Below, piece after piece: positions 1 through 12,300 of a DNA stretch of 64,000 bases. The notes beneath the pieces were generated by a model. That model searched no databases. It was not told the DNA's origin and was given only the letters and a program-made list of their open reading frames with translations. This stretch comes from Owenia fusiformis. Lineage: Eukaryota > Annelida > Polychaeta > Sabellida > Oweniidae. Where the stretch lies: assembly GCA_903813345.2 (NCBI GenBank), contig CAIIXF020000006.1, positions 7,488,989-7,552,988 of the forward strand, read 5' to 3'. Position 1 is the first letter of the stretch, and every line of letters starts with the position of its first letter. The position numbers and the translations under genes were made by a program.

Positions 1-623
1 AGTTCAAATTGTCAAACTCTGGGATGATTTATATTTCAAACTGTCTATATTATTAATATGATCTGTTTAGATTATAGATACAACATTTTATTACTTTGGA
101 AACGAATTGATCAAAGCTAAGTAAAATGTATATGTGGCGTTCACTATATGCTACGGGCAATCTGCGTGAGGTTCCATTTTTAGGTTTTTCGCGCATGAGC
201 ATTAAATTCAGCGATTTAATTGGTTGAAATTATTATGACGCATGCGCAGTTAATAAATTAATTAGAACTTATAATCTAAGATAGATGTCACTTACATTCA
301 TTATTTCACAGCAGTCTCTACCCATAATGCGCCTTATAGTGCGGGAATATTTTGTTTAGGGCCATATAAAAACAAAATGTATTCTCCCGACAGAAGTATG
401 ACAGAATATGAACTGGCCCCCATTTGTGGACATTTGGTGTGCAAACTTATACCGAACTGATCGCAGAAAAGCAATTTGAATCATAGGAATGAAGTACTTT
501 TAAGTTATTTATGAAAGTATCGATAGTGTACCATGGGAGCCAATCCTTCTTGGAGTAAAAGAAAGAAGCTTGCCTGCAATAATCAAGGTCACAAATTTGT
601 CAAATTCCTTTTAAACACGGTAG

Positions 624-905
624 ATTTCGACAGCAAAAAACGGAGATTTTATGGGAGTTATACCAAGAATACGGGAGATTTTACGGGAGTTATACCAGAA
701 AACTGGAGATTTTACGGGAGTTATACCAAGAATACGGGAGATTTTACGGGAGTTATACCAAGAAAACGGGAGATTTTACGTGAGTTATACCAGAATACGG
801 GAGATTTTATGGGAGATTTCAGCAAAAATATGGGAGATTTTATGGCCATATTTTCTAAAAATAATTACGGGAGATTTTAGTAGAAATACGGTACGGGAGT
901 TTTTA
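624..905 (+). repeat. 33-bp tandem repeat array, degenerating
   Basis: Repeats built from GGGAGATTTTACGGGAGTTA with spacers CCAAGAATAC or CCAGAAAAC, about 33 bp apart, decaying to GGGAGATTTTATGG units at the right. The period is a multiple of three, so frames across it stay open (for example the 533-880 and 651-1004 frames), but codon content simply follows the repeat. Confidence 0.8.
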
Positions 906-1039
906 CGGGAGAAAACGGTACGAGAGAATGGTATTTTTTACAGAAAAACAAAAAATTTATGGGAGATTCCCGGAAAAAATGGGAGGTTGGCAAGTCTGAC
1001 ATAATAGGAAAATTCAAATGAAATAATTTATTTGATGCT

Positions 1040-1515
1040 GAAAAATTATAAAAACTAAGTTGGAAAATCATAGCATTGACTGAAATGAACACACTGATTG
1101 CTGTCACCCCAAAATGTGTGGAAATTTGGAACATTGAATTCAATGATTTGTATGAGGAAAAAATTTGGGAAATGGTGAAGAATATCAAAGATAGGAGAAT
1201 TAAAAGTTTAGTTTATAAAATTACTCATCGTGTATATCCAACTCAAATACATTTATTTAATTGGAAAATAAATGTGGTATCAAGAAACTGTAAAAGATGC
1301 TTAGATGAAAATGACACATATGAACACTTTTTCGTAAAGACATATCTTGTTAATATATGAACACAAAAATAAATATGAAGAAAATTATTGTAACTTAGTC
1401 ATTTAAATAGCGAAACTGTGCATCTCCAAATTTAAATATGGTGAGCATCCCAATTTGCTAGTGCTATTTGAATTTGAAATAAGATTACGAAATGTAATGG
1501 TATGAGAAATGTATG
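1040..1515 (+). pseudogene. LINE (non-LTR retrotransposon) reverse-transcriptase C-terminal fragment
   Basis: The frame 1076-1360 encodes IWEMVKNIKDRRIKSLVYKI..THRVYPTQIHLFNWKI..NCKRCLDENDTYEHFF. This pattern (short basic helix, Trp-Lys-Ile strand, then C-x2-C...H) is typical of the zinc-binding tail after the reverse-transcriptase domain in L1/Tx1-like LINEs. A further in-style block (KYGEHPNLLVLFEFEIRLRN) follows in another frame around 1430-1500. No endonuclease or RT core is present, so this is a 5'-truncated, frameshifted dead copy. Confidence 0.65.
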
Positions 1516-2860
1516 TTGAAATTATATTATGTATGTATGAAATAAGTTGGAATAAAAAAAAATGAAATTTTTGCTGAAGAGTGATTGCATCCATATATGT
1601 TGAAAAACTCAGGTTGATTAATTTGATTGATGTCAGTAACAGAAACCTTAGATTATTAGGGCTGTACCCAGTGATCAAAATAAAACAATTTCAACACCTT
1701 CAAATATGACGGGTGACCAAATTTTTCACCCGTCAAAATAAAATTTCACCCATCAATAATTTTTGGGTGAAGTAATTTTTTCACCCATCAAAAAATCCTG
1801 AATCGACTAGGTTTAACTTGTTGAACTAAATGTGAACTAATGCAAGGAAAATTGTCCCATGATGTAAAAGAAATAAACACCCTCTGTAAAGAAAAAAAGG
1901 TGCATGGTCCTGTATCAAAAAAAAACATTTTCAATATTTTGCATAATTTTACTAAACTCTTTGAGGCATATTGTGTAGATGTTGTAAATAATTGGTGGAA
2001 ATCTTTAGAAATTAGATGAATATTTAAAAAAGTTACCCATGGTTAAAACATTGTCTCGCAAACTCACTAATGTGCCTTTTTCCTTTAAATTACATCATAA
2101 ATTGCAATTTGTGACTATACACTGGAGTACATTTTCCTCTATGGCTAGGTTATCATTTTATATGTTGAATTTTTCATATAATTGTGAAGACAATCTCAAA
2201 CTGTTCATGACTGACAGGTTTGCAAAAAAACATTTACACAGAACACATTTTACATGAAGTTATGGTAGTGCTAAAACCCATCTAAAGCATGATTTTTAAA
2301 TGATTTTACCCCTTAAATAGTAGTGAAATTAAAGATAAGAATATGTAACCATTTTGCTCAATAAACATATTTATATTCTCATCTGACATAATTTTTGGTA
2401 TGAATAATCTAAATAAGGGATGCATAACATATTTATGGGTGATTTAGAAAGACCAAGGGTTGTAATTATCTTACAATTTCAAGTTTTTTGTTATAAATGT
2501 TATCCCTACCCCAGAACCCCTAATTTTGAACTGAAGAGAGACCTCGAATTCTATCACAAGATGGTTCTATTAATCAGACTTTCATTCTATTTAAGATGCA
2601 GTATACCATAGGTTTCTCGCCCAGACAATCAATGATGTTCCATTGTTATTGCTAATATAATATCTCACATACCATGGATACATCTTGAGATTACGCGCCT
2701 TGAACCAGACAGCCAATCAGATTGATGATAAACAAATTCAACGACCAATCAGATAACAGGGGGATTTTCCCGGTATATTCAAACTTCAGATTGAATAATT
2801 TCAGTGAAAATAATTAGATCAGTCAGCACAATCGAAAAATTAACACTTCTTTTTGCTTTG

Positions 2861-3050
2861 TTTCATAAAGGGTATTGGCAGCATTGCTGCTTCCAATGCT
2901 GCTTCCTTGGCATATGTGTCAGCTAGTTCATTGCAGTCAATTCCTAGATGGCTAAGGACTTGGTAGTGGGTTAATACATTACAGCATGCACTCGTACTGT
3001 GGACCAGATACCTAGACTTTTCAATGCATTGGGTTATATCTGGATTTGCT
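2861..3050 (-). pseudogene. retrotransposon RNase H domain remnant
   Basis: The reverse strand reads ANPDITQCIEKSRYLV, then SHLGIDCNELADTYAKEAAL. This matches the C-terminal part of RNase H from non-LTR retrotransposons, where SHxGIxGNExAD includes the last catalytic Asp. Flanking sequence is not coding, so this is a short relic, unrelated in orientation to the LINE tail at 1040-1515. Confidence 0.65.
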
Positions 3051-5258
3051 GCTTCTCAAGGTTCTTAAAATACTAATTTTGCGTTTGAATAATATAAACC
3101 TTTAAAGGTATTTTATTTCTCTTCAATGTTATTTCAATTAGGACAATAGATAGTGTGTCAATATTATATCAATTTAGACAGTGTCACTATTTTCCTTTAT
3201 TTGCTTAATGAAAGATGTCAGGCCAGTCCAACTTGAGAAAATTAATAATCAAGCCAGATACTTATCAGGAATTTATTTACTCAATCAGATTTTTACTGTT
3301 TTTTTATGGTTGAGTTAAATGATGTAGCAATTTTGATCTGACAATGATACGAATTGCTTTAAGAAGCTATAGTCCAGTTTAAACATTGCATGTGTATTTA
3401 GGCTACCAGTCTAAGAATGGATTATGTTATAGTAGCACTAAGTGTCTCAGTTCTCAAACAACAGAATCTGTTCATAAAAATTCACCATCAAAACACCATA
3501 GACAGTGACTGTTTTCAGAATATGTGTGAAGCTGAAAAGGTTCAACTAAAATTTTACCACCTGACATGCTCAAGGATGCTGTTTTATAACATTTGTATTG
3601 AACTTACACATTTTTTAAGTTAGATCCCAGCTTTGGCATTTAAATGACTGAGAAATAGGGATTGAAACTAGTTACTGTTCTAACCATTATTACAGTTGGG
3701 ATATTTGGGTTTTTTTTACTTATGGCTGGTAGCACTTTTTGATGTTTCATTTTCTAAATTATTTTACTATTTGACACTTCTGCATACTCTTTTTTAGACT
3801 CTTGAAGTAGTATTGGTGTTTAATTGATCTCCAACATTTTGATTATTTGAATTTGAGTGTCAGATGTGTCATATGACATCCAATATTTCCTTGAGACACC
3901 AAAAATAAACTGATTTACTTGAAATAAATGATAAGTTACAGAAAGATAGGAAAATGAAACACTCAAAATATATGTTTAAACCAAGATTCAAATCAAAACA
4001 AAGGTGTTGAACCGTCAATCCTGTATAAAAATGTTACCAGGTTATTGGTTAAACCTCTATTAGCTAGATTACTGAGGTAATTCTAAATTTGCTTTGGATT
4101 GATCATTTTTAACACTTAGGTAAATTATTGTTGATCCCTCAGAGTAGAGGATAAGTTCCGCATAGTAACTTCTTGCACTTATTGTCTGCCATTTTTCCAC
4201 TTTATCTTACATTTATGTTAAACAATTATCAGATTATTCTGGTTCTTAATGATTTATATTCACTTTGGGAATATGGTATTGTTACTCTAGATAGATTAGA
4301 TAGATCTAATGAAACAGTTCAGTACTCTGTTACGCAATTATTTCTATTGACCGGAATTATTGTATTAGGTAAATTTTTATGATTTTTATTTATACTTATT
4401 AAGATTTCTAATAGATATTGCAATCCTATAATTATAAAATTTGTACATGGTAATAATTAATATTCCAGAACAATTTGTATCACATATGAATATATCACTG
4501 GAAATATATTGACCACAATATTGTTAATTTCCAATAGAAAATCAGTAAATAGAAACTAATTTTTTCCGTTGTTATAAATCTTTAAAATGACTAACAAAGT
4601 ACAGTCAATGTTTCTATTGAATGCATGAATGGCCAATATTTATATATCTCGACTGATTTGTCAACAAAGGGGTTGATAGTTCTTCACCAGGCAAGCCTAT
4701 GAATGAATCTACTGTAGTTGTTTGAACTAAGTATAAGGTAAAACTTAGTGAGAGAATTCAATCAATACCTATGGAACAGCTAATAACCACGTTAATGTAT
4801 AGATGAAATATCACTTGTCGATTGACTATAAGTCTGCATAGGGCTAAGAGAATCACTTTATCTAAGTACCCAAGTACCTAGGTAAGAGTTCAGATAATTG
4901 ACATAAGAAAAAATGTATGTGTGGATGACGTACTAGTTATAACAATACTTATTAATCAAGATAAATGGGATATGAAGTGACATTTCAAGAAAAGACTTAC
5001 AAGAGAATTTGTAGCTCTACTGCTCTATAACCTTCAGATTGTATGGTACAAACTCTCAAAGACGTTATGAGGAATTACTAAGTATGGAGACATTAGTGAT
5101 ATCCATGAAGATAAAAGTTCATGATATTCTCAAGAATAAATTCATCCATTGGATTAATGCAGGAAGAATTATGGAATTATAATATATGGAATATCCATGG
5201 ATTTCCCTGATAAATTAAGTTATTTTCATGTTGTTCTCCTGATTATTAATTGGTTGCT

Positions 5259-5329
5259 ATGACGACTGCTGCAGTTCCTGTAGCAACCACAACTTGTTGG
5301 GCTTCCATATTTGGTTCTACTAGATGTAG
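5259..5329 (+). CDS. RP2: candidate first coding exon of RP2 (alternative, uncertain)
   Basis: An ATG at 5259 follows an in-frame TAA nine codon-bases upstream and opens 23 codons plus two bases. It ends at a strong donor (TAG|GTAAGA at 5329/5330). The phase-2 end is exactly what exon 6398-6518 needs, and the joined protein would be 346 aa, close to the 350 aa of human RP2. Against it: the encoded start (MTTAAVPVATTTC...) has no Met-Gly-Cys lipidation signal and does not resemble other RP2 N-termini. The real first exon may lie elsewhere or beyond the left edge of the window. Confidence 0.3.
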
Positions 5330-6397
5330 GTAAGAATGTCACTTGAGTGTAATAATCCGATGACATTGACCTTGCCTCTTGTTGCTATTTAGTTATTGAT
5401 AAATCTTTACAAAATATAGCACTGATGATTACCTAAAATGTTTACAATTTGAGCTAAATTACATAGAAAATAAAATTAATATGCTAGGACTAGCTGTTAT
5501 AAGCTTCTTGGATTCTTTAAATTTGAATGAATTTTATCAGACTAGAGAATAGAAATGGCAAATGTTATATTTATTTCTCTCTCATATTACTTTACTTGAT
5601 AGATTACACATAAAGATTGTAAGCAATCTTACATAGGTCTGGGAGATGTTTTTATTATTATGAGTTGAGGAAAGGTAAAATGATAAGAATCAAAGGCCAG
5701 ATATCAATGCAACTTGTAGACGACTTGAGAAAAAACTAGATCAGTTTTAGTCATTTTAAAGTATGGCCTTAAAAAATATTTTAACAGTTTTTGATATCAA
5801 ATGTCACGGAATCTTGTCAAAATCTGTCAAGATGGCAAAAATGCTAACACTAATAGATTACAAATTCTATCTAAGCTTAATAAGGCATAAATTGTATTTT
5901 TTGATTTGAGAACATTAATCATCTTGATTCTCAAGGTATTAGTTGCTCCAACTTCACCTTGATATATGTATAATTCCATTTCTTAAGTAAACAAAACAAA
6001 ATGCTTATGAGCATGGTGTGCTCACAGCAAAGACACGATTACGTAAGACAAACAGATCAGTTCAATAGGTTCTTTCAATAGACATTCATTAAGGGCCATA
6101 AAATTGTCATTTGTAAGTGTGGTTACTTGTGAAATGAATAATTGGACAAATTTGATTGGTACCGTGGTCAAACACACGGGGAATGAGCCACCACACAGTA
6201 ATGGGACAGAAAAATCAGCTATTTGTTCCAAGGGGTGTTATAATCACTTGGAATTCGAAGATGAGAACAAATAGCCAGAGATTCACAACTTGCTGTCGAG
6301 TTTGTTGAGTTACTGTGAGAAGTTGCTGCCCATACTATATATAATATCAGCTGGTACAGGATGGCCAATCTAATGTTGAGTTACTATGTGATTTCAG

Positions 6398-9300
6398 GGA
6401 TAAAAGACGTCAGGAGCTTGACCCTAAGGACTATACGTATGATGGACTGAAGGGAGAGACTGTTGGCAAGACTCCTGGACAATTAAATGGTCAGCAGTTC
6501 ACTATACAAAACTGTGAGGTAATCACTAAATTGTTAAATATATTTTAGTATATTTGATAATATTTAAATTGTCGCCCACTTCTTGGTCAACTCGTTGTCC
6601 TCAAATTGGTCAACTTGTTGTCCTCAAATTGGTCAGCTTGTTGTCTTCTACTTGGTCAACTTGTTGTCCTCAAATTGGTCAACTTGTTGTCCTCAAATTG
6701 GTCAACTGGTTGTCCTCAAATTGGTCAACCTGCTGCCTTCTACTTGGTCAACTTGTTGCTTTCTACTTGGTCAACTTGTTGCTTTCTACTTTGTCAACTT
6801 GTTGTCCCCAAATTGGTCAACTTGTTGTCCTCAAATTGGTCAACTTGTTGTCTTCTACTTGGTCAACTTGTTGTCCTCTACTTGGTCAACTTGTTGCTTT
6901 CTACTTTGTCAACTTGTTGTCCCCAAATTGGTCAACTTGTTGTCCCCAAATTGGTCAACTTGTTGTCTTCTACTTGGTCAACTTGTTGTCTTCTACTTGG
7001 TCAACTTGTTGTCTTCTACGTGGTCAACTTGTTGTCTTCTACTTTGTCAACTTGTTGTCTTCTACTTGGTCAACTGGTTGTCCTCTACTTTGTCAACTGG
7101 TTGTCCTCTACTTTGTCAACTTATTGCTGTCTAATTGGTCAACTTGTTGTCCTCTACTTCGTCAACTTGTTGTCCTCTACTTGGTCAACTTGTTGTCCTC
7201 TACTTGGTCAAAATGTTGTCCTCAAATTGGTCAACTTGTTGCTTTCTATTTGGTCAACTTGTTGTCTTCTACTTGGTCAACTTGTTGTCTTCTACTTGGT
7301 CAACTTGTTGTCCTCTACTTTGTCAACTTATTGCTGTCTACTTGGTCAACTTGTTGTCCTCTACTTGGTCAAAATGTTGTCCTCAAATTGGTCAACTTGT
7401 TGCTTTCTACTTGGTCAACTGGTTGTCCTCTACTTTGTCAACTTATTGCTGTCTACTTGGTCAACTTATTGTCCTCTACTTGACCAACTTTGTGTTTCTA
7501 CTCATTGCCCTCTATTTGATTGACTCATTGGCCTCTTCTGGGCCCTTTACCTGGTCAGAAATGCTCAATTCATTAAATAATGACATGTCTTAAATGAGTG
7601 CAGATTCACTTTAGCTTACCAGTTTGATTTTCAATATGAAAACGTCATACCTTGGTAAGCAAAGATCAAGTGGGTGATAAAAGCAATGAAATAAACTCAG
7701 CTATTATTGCTGAACAATTGTTGGAACATCAGATTTGCCCAATTGCATATCAATAATTGCGTGATACATTTTATTGATCACTATATTGACTGACCCAGAA
7801 TTATAATATCAATGTGGTCATGTGGTTTAAAACATAAATTAGGGGAAGAAATAGAGTAAAAAAATAACTAACTACACTATCATGCAGTCAGTACTTCAAA
7901 TTATATAGAAATTTAGAAAATGGGTTGTTTGATCAAATCCAAAAAAAGTATAAGGAGATGGATATTTCTCACTTTAGAAGGGTAAATACTGTTATTAGGT
8001 GTCTAGAATATTCATGATACTTGACATAATCAGTTCCCTGATTCTCTTGTAATGTCTACATAATAACGGCAATATTGGTTTGCTAATCGCTTCATATCTG
8101 TCTCTTTAATTCACTTTATTTTGGATTTTTAAATTTGACCACAATGAGACTTTTGAGCATTTATTGTTTCTTAGGAGTTTCTGGGTAACATTTCCTGACC
8201 TGACATTGTTACCAAAGAGTAAGCTCTACCCTCACATTTCAGAGATATAGTTTCTCATGTGATTTTGATGAACAAGTCATTTGAACATGTTGCTATGCAG
8301 CCAATGGTTTAAAACCATTTGTTCAATAAATAACAAATACAGCATATTATCCCATTGTTATTTCAGTACCAGAGAAATCAAATCTACATGAATGTTAATA
8401 TTTAGGGTCATATATCTCCATAACAGATTAATATTTTAGTTTATTGGTTATTAGGTGTGGTGATATCAATTTGAAAAATAGATCTTGGATAAAACAAGTG
8501 GATAAATCCAATATCACATGATTTCTATTGTTATTTGACAGTTGTTTGGAATCAATATCAGCAGCCATCCGTTAAGTAATTCTTGCTGATGTAGATAGCA
8601 ACTTGAAAGTAAATATCAACTCAAAACTGTATGTTTTATGGAATAAAAGAATTAATATTTATGTCTATTTTCAATACAGATTTACATTTGTTATATCATT
8701 TATCCTACATCAAATATACACAGTTACAAACAGCTAACCATATCAATTTAAAAAAAAAGATTTTCTTGCGAAAGATGAAGTCATTTGATTTTTTGGGAAT
8801 TAATTATTCACAGTAATTAATATTAGCGCTCAGGCATTATTTTCACTCGTGCTCATTTTTTGTTTTATTTCATTGATAAAATAGACTAAAACCACATGAT
8901 ATTACATCCAAAATTGTTCATTGGTTAGGTATATGATTATTTAGGTTAGGTTAGGCATATGATTATTTTAGTGCCAAATGATATTACTATACATATTTGT
9001 TTATTCCAGGACTGCAACATATACATATTTGACCATGTTTCCACTGTACAAATAGATGATTGTGTCAACTGTAGAATATTTGTAGGTCCAGTCAAACAGA
9101 GGTGAGTGTGCTTAAACAGATTAATTCTAATGTTGATGTTTCAAATGTATGAGAATTGCTAAAATAGCTCAAAGTTAGTGATGAAGAAACTTTCTTTAGT
9201 CCTGATGTGGACCTTTGTCATTTACTTTAAAGTAAATGCCTGTTATAGATTATGAATAAAAAATTAATAATACTTCAGTCATTAGTGCAAGCCAGGGGAG

Positions 9301-12300
9301 TCCAAGTGATTCAATATATATTTCAGTTTGTTCATCCGTGACTGCAAAGACTGCAAATTGATGACTGCGTGTCAACAGTTTAGGACAAGAGACTGTAAAA
9401 AGATTGACATATTCCTGAGTTGCGTCACTCAGCCAATCATAGAGTCATCTACAGGCATGAAGTTTGCCTCCTTTCAGTTCTCATATCCACAGTTAGAAGG
9501 TAATATACAATTGTGCACCTCCTGGGATTTAATGTTTAGAACAATTTTGACATGAATCATGGTTTTATATTCATGAATTCCTGCATATTTTCTTTGTTGA
9601 AGACAATAATGACAATATGCTTTTAATATCAGCACCATAAGTGGGGACATATTGTTATTAGAGAATTTTCGTTATAAGTTGTTTCAAAAACGTATACGTA
9701 TACTTATAGTTTAAAGGGTCTTGTCGAACTAAAATCAATTCAAATTGATTTTCATAATCTGTACCAAGTGGGGCATAACTATTCCCGATATAGTCAAGCT
9801 CCATCATCAACTAGGGACTGCGAATACAATGTCCTTTGCTAGTGTCAATTATGAACACGATAAACTAAACGCTAGTTGACGGGTCCTTGTAGTGTACGAT
9901 AAACAAGACCCTTTAAAGTGAATCACTACATGAACGAGTCGATCATTTCAAAGTTCTCATGAAATTATAAGGTCAATTTTTAAGTTTTTACGTATAAAAG
10001 GGCCTTTATACGCAGATTATAAACTTACAGAGTTGGATCTCCGCATAGTATATGTGTGGACCTACTGACCAGAATGGCTTATTAAAATTAATCGGCTGAA
10101 TAGGCATAGTATCCAATCAAACAGCTCGACTCATTCATTAGCTGAACTAATTCTCCCTTCGTTATTTCTACAAGGTGATTCAAAACGATCATCTACAAAA
10201 AATATATTTGAGAGTAGATAAATCTGTAAAACCTGTGTGCTATATCAGCCTATTTGATTCTAGAAAACACATATGACACAACTAAACATGCTTTACATCA
10301 AGGGGGTACGGATGGTATGCCATTGGCCCTTTTTATTACCGTCCTAGGAGATATTTCCCGACGAATTAGGAAATGATGAAACACCTTGTTTATTGGGTTT
10401 ATAAGTATAAGTATACGTATAAGTTTTTAAAAAACTTATAACGAAAATTCTCTATTGTCTCCAACTTTTTATGGATGCTGTTCGATGTTTGGCATTTGGA
10501 TTTTGACATCTGTAGCAAATTTTAACAACTTCCAATAACTTGTGATTGGTGGTGATTTGATTACCAACTCCAAATTCCTAAATTACCAACTCCCTGTACT
10601 CCCTGTTAATAAGTTGAATAACCCATTTATTTAAGATGTGTTTGTTTTCCATTGTAGATCAATTTAAAAGTTCTCAAATCAGCATATACAATAATAATTG
10701 GAGCTCAATTCATGATTTCACCCCAGTTGATGGTGAAAACAACCACTCATTATTACCAGAAGTAAGAATACGTGTACTATCCATTTTATTGTCACTTTCC
10801 GCAAAAAGATATTTTCCCTCTAGAAATTGAATAAAATCTGTTTATTTATAGTGCACTGTCTTCTCTTTAAAGCAAATCTTCCATGCTTGTGTAGTATGGA
10901 TATTTAATTGCAGGCATTTTTTAACTAAAATGGCATGTTTGAGAACCATCATGGCAAATTAAGATTAGATAAGATTGACTCACAATGTTTCACATGGTGA
11001 TCTTATTGAATTGCCACTTGTCTGTCTATCCATTCGTCCTTCTGTCTGCCTCCTTCCATCCAAATGAAACCTGTCCTAACGATAATTGACACCATTGGGC
11101 TGGGCTCATACTTTTGCCTTGTGTTATTGATAAATAGACTATTTTGTCTAAGGAATTATCATGTGAGCCCATTTATTTCAATTATTTGTACCAATGTTTG
11201 ATTCATTTTGTTGAGTAGAAATGAATAATGGAATCATGAATAAATGATACAATGTGTTAACAAATTGGTCTTGTTGTAGGATGCCAAAGTAGAAGATTAC
11301 ATTCCCATACCAACCATCGAACATTTTCAAAATATGCAGCTGTCCACAGATTCAAATAAAAGTGTTGTGCCAAGAACTTTGGGATCTCGGCGGAAGCCCT
11401 CAGATCAGGTATGTCATGTTTAATGATAAGAAAAGTCAATCCTTAATGCAACAGGGTTACCCATAATGCAATACATTTACCAATAATGCAATTAGTTAAC
11501 CCATAATACAATGGAGGTGATTCAATGTCTGTGGCACTAGATTCCGAGATAATTTGGTTGCTTATTTCTGAGAGGGACACAGTTTTCTTTTACACATTTT
11601 GTATTTAATACATGTCATCTGATAAATTAACTTTAGTTGCTTTGATAAATATTTGTTGTTGTTGTTGGTATTTCAGAGTTGCCTTGTAGTTTTCTTCAAT
11701 GATGGAGGTTCGCAAGACAGGGCTAAGAGATTCATAGAGGCAATGAGGCAATATGTAAGTACAATTTGAATATTACTGTATTGTACTAACAAGAACCGCA
11801 TTGTTTAGTCACTATTTTATGATCAAAGCTGTTAAGTGTTAGCAACTGTAACAGTTGTGACACATTTGTAGGTGGTGACATTTTCAAATAGTTGTCTCCA
11901 GCGGTTAATTCTTATTCTTTCTTTAACTTGCCATCATAAAAATACATATGAAAGCCTAATTGTAGTATATTGCGTTCACTGCATGTGTTACTTCAATCTA
12001 ATTATAGGTAGAGAAATAAAATACTGTACTATACTGTAATTATGTAGGAACCTGCGAATAGCACTTAGTTCTGCAAATAGCTTTAACAATGTAATCACTA
12101 TGATGTTGCAGCAATTCATCATGAAAATTGATCTTGAATTGATGACTTTATGCGATAATTCTGTGGCGTTTTAAAAGGGATTCCTTAATTGCATATCATG
12201 TTTTAATTGTTCAAACAACTTTTTTGCTATGTTATTCCAATCTTAAAGCCCTTGCAGTTTCCCAAATCACTTTATATTTATTCTTACTAGATTGATAAAG

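Larger units (their letters stand above)
1..6397. other. region upstream of the recognisable RP2 exons
   Basis: No confident coding exon apart from the weak RP2 first-exon candidate at 5259-5329. It holds a 33-bp tandem repeat, a LINE tail remnant and an RNase H remnant (entered separately). It also has a set of GGGTGA/TCACCC inverted motifs at 1707-1793 that could form small hairpins. The remaining AT-rich sequence shows nothing I can name. Confidence 0.6.

Noticed and set aside
533-1004. Frames of 115-117 aa, one starting MGANPSW
   Set aside because: Mostly the 33-bp repeat. As an RP2 first exon, the only nearby donor (CAAG|GTCACA) gives phase 1, whereas phase 2 is needed.
6353-6397. Possible RP2 donor at 6353 (AGCTG|GTACAG) that would restore Ser-Trp-Asp as in other RP2 proteins
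   Set aside because: The intron would be only 45 bp, and no start codon gives a plausible N-terminus in that frame.
6554-7593. Long forward frames of 152-309 aa
   Set aside because: They are produced by the 23-bp minisatellite, which lacks stops in all frames; the region is an RP2 intron.
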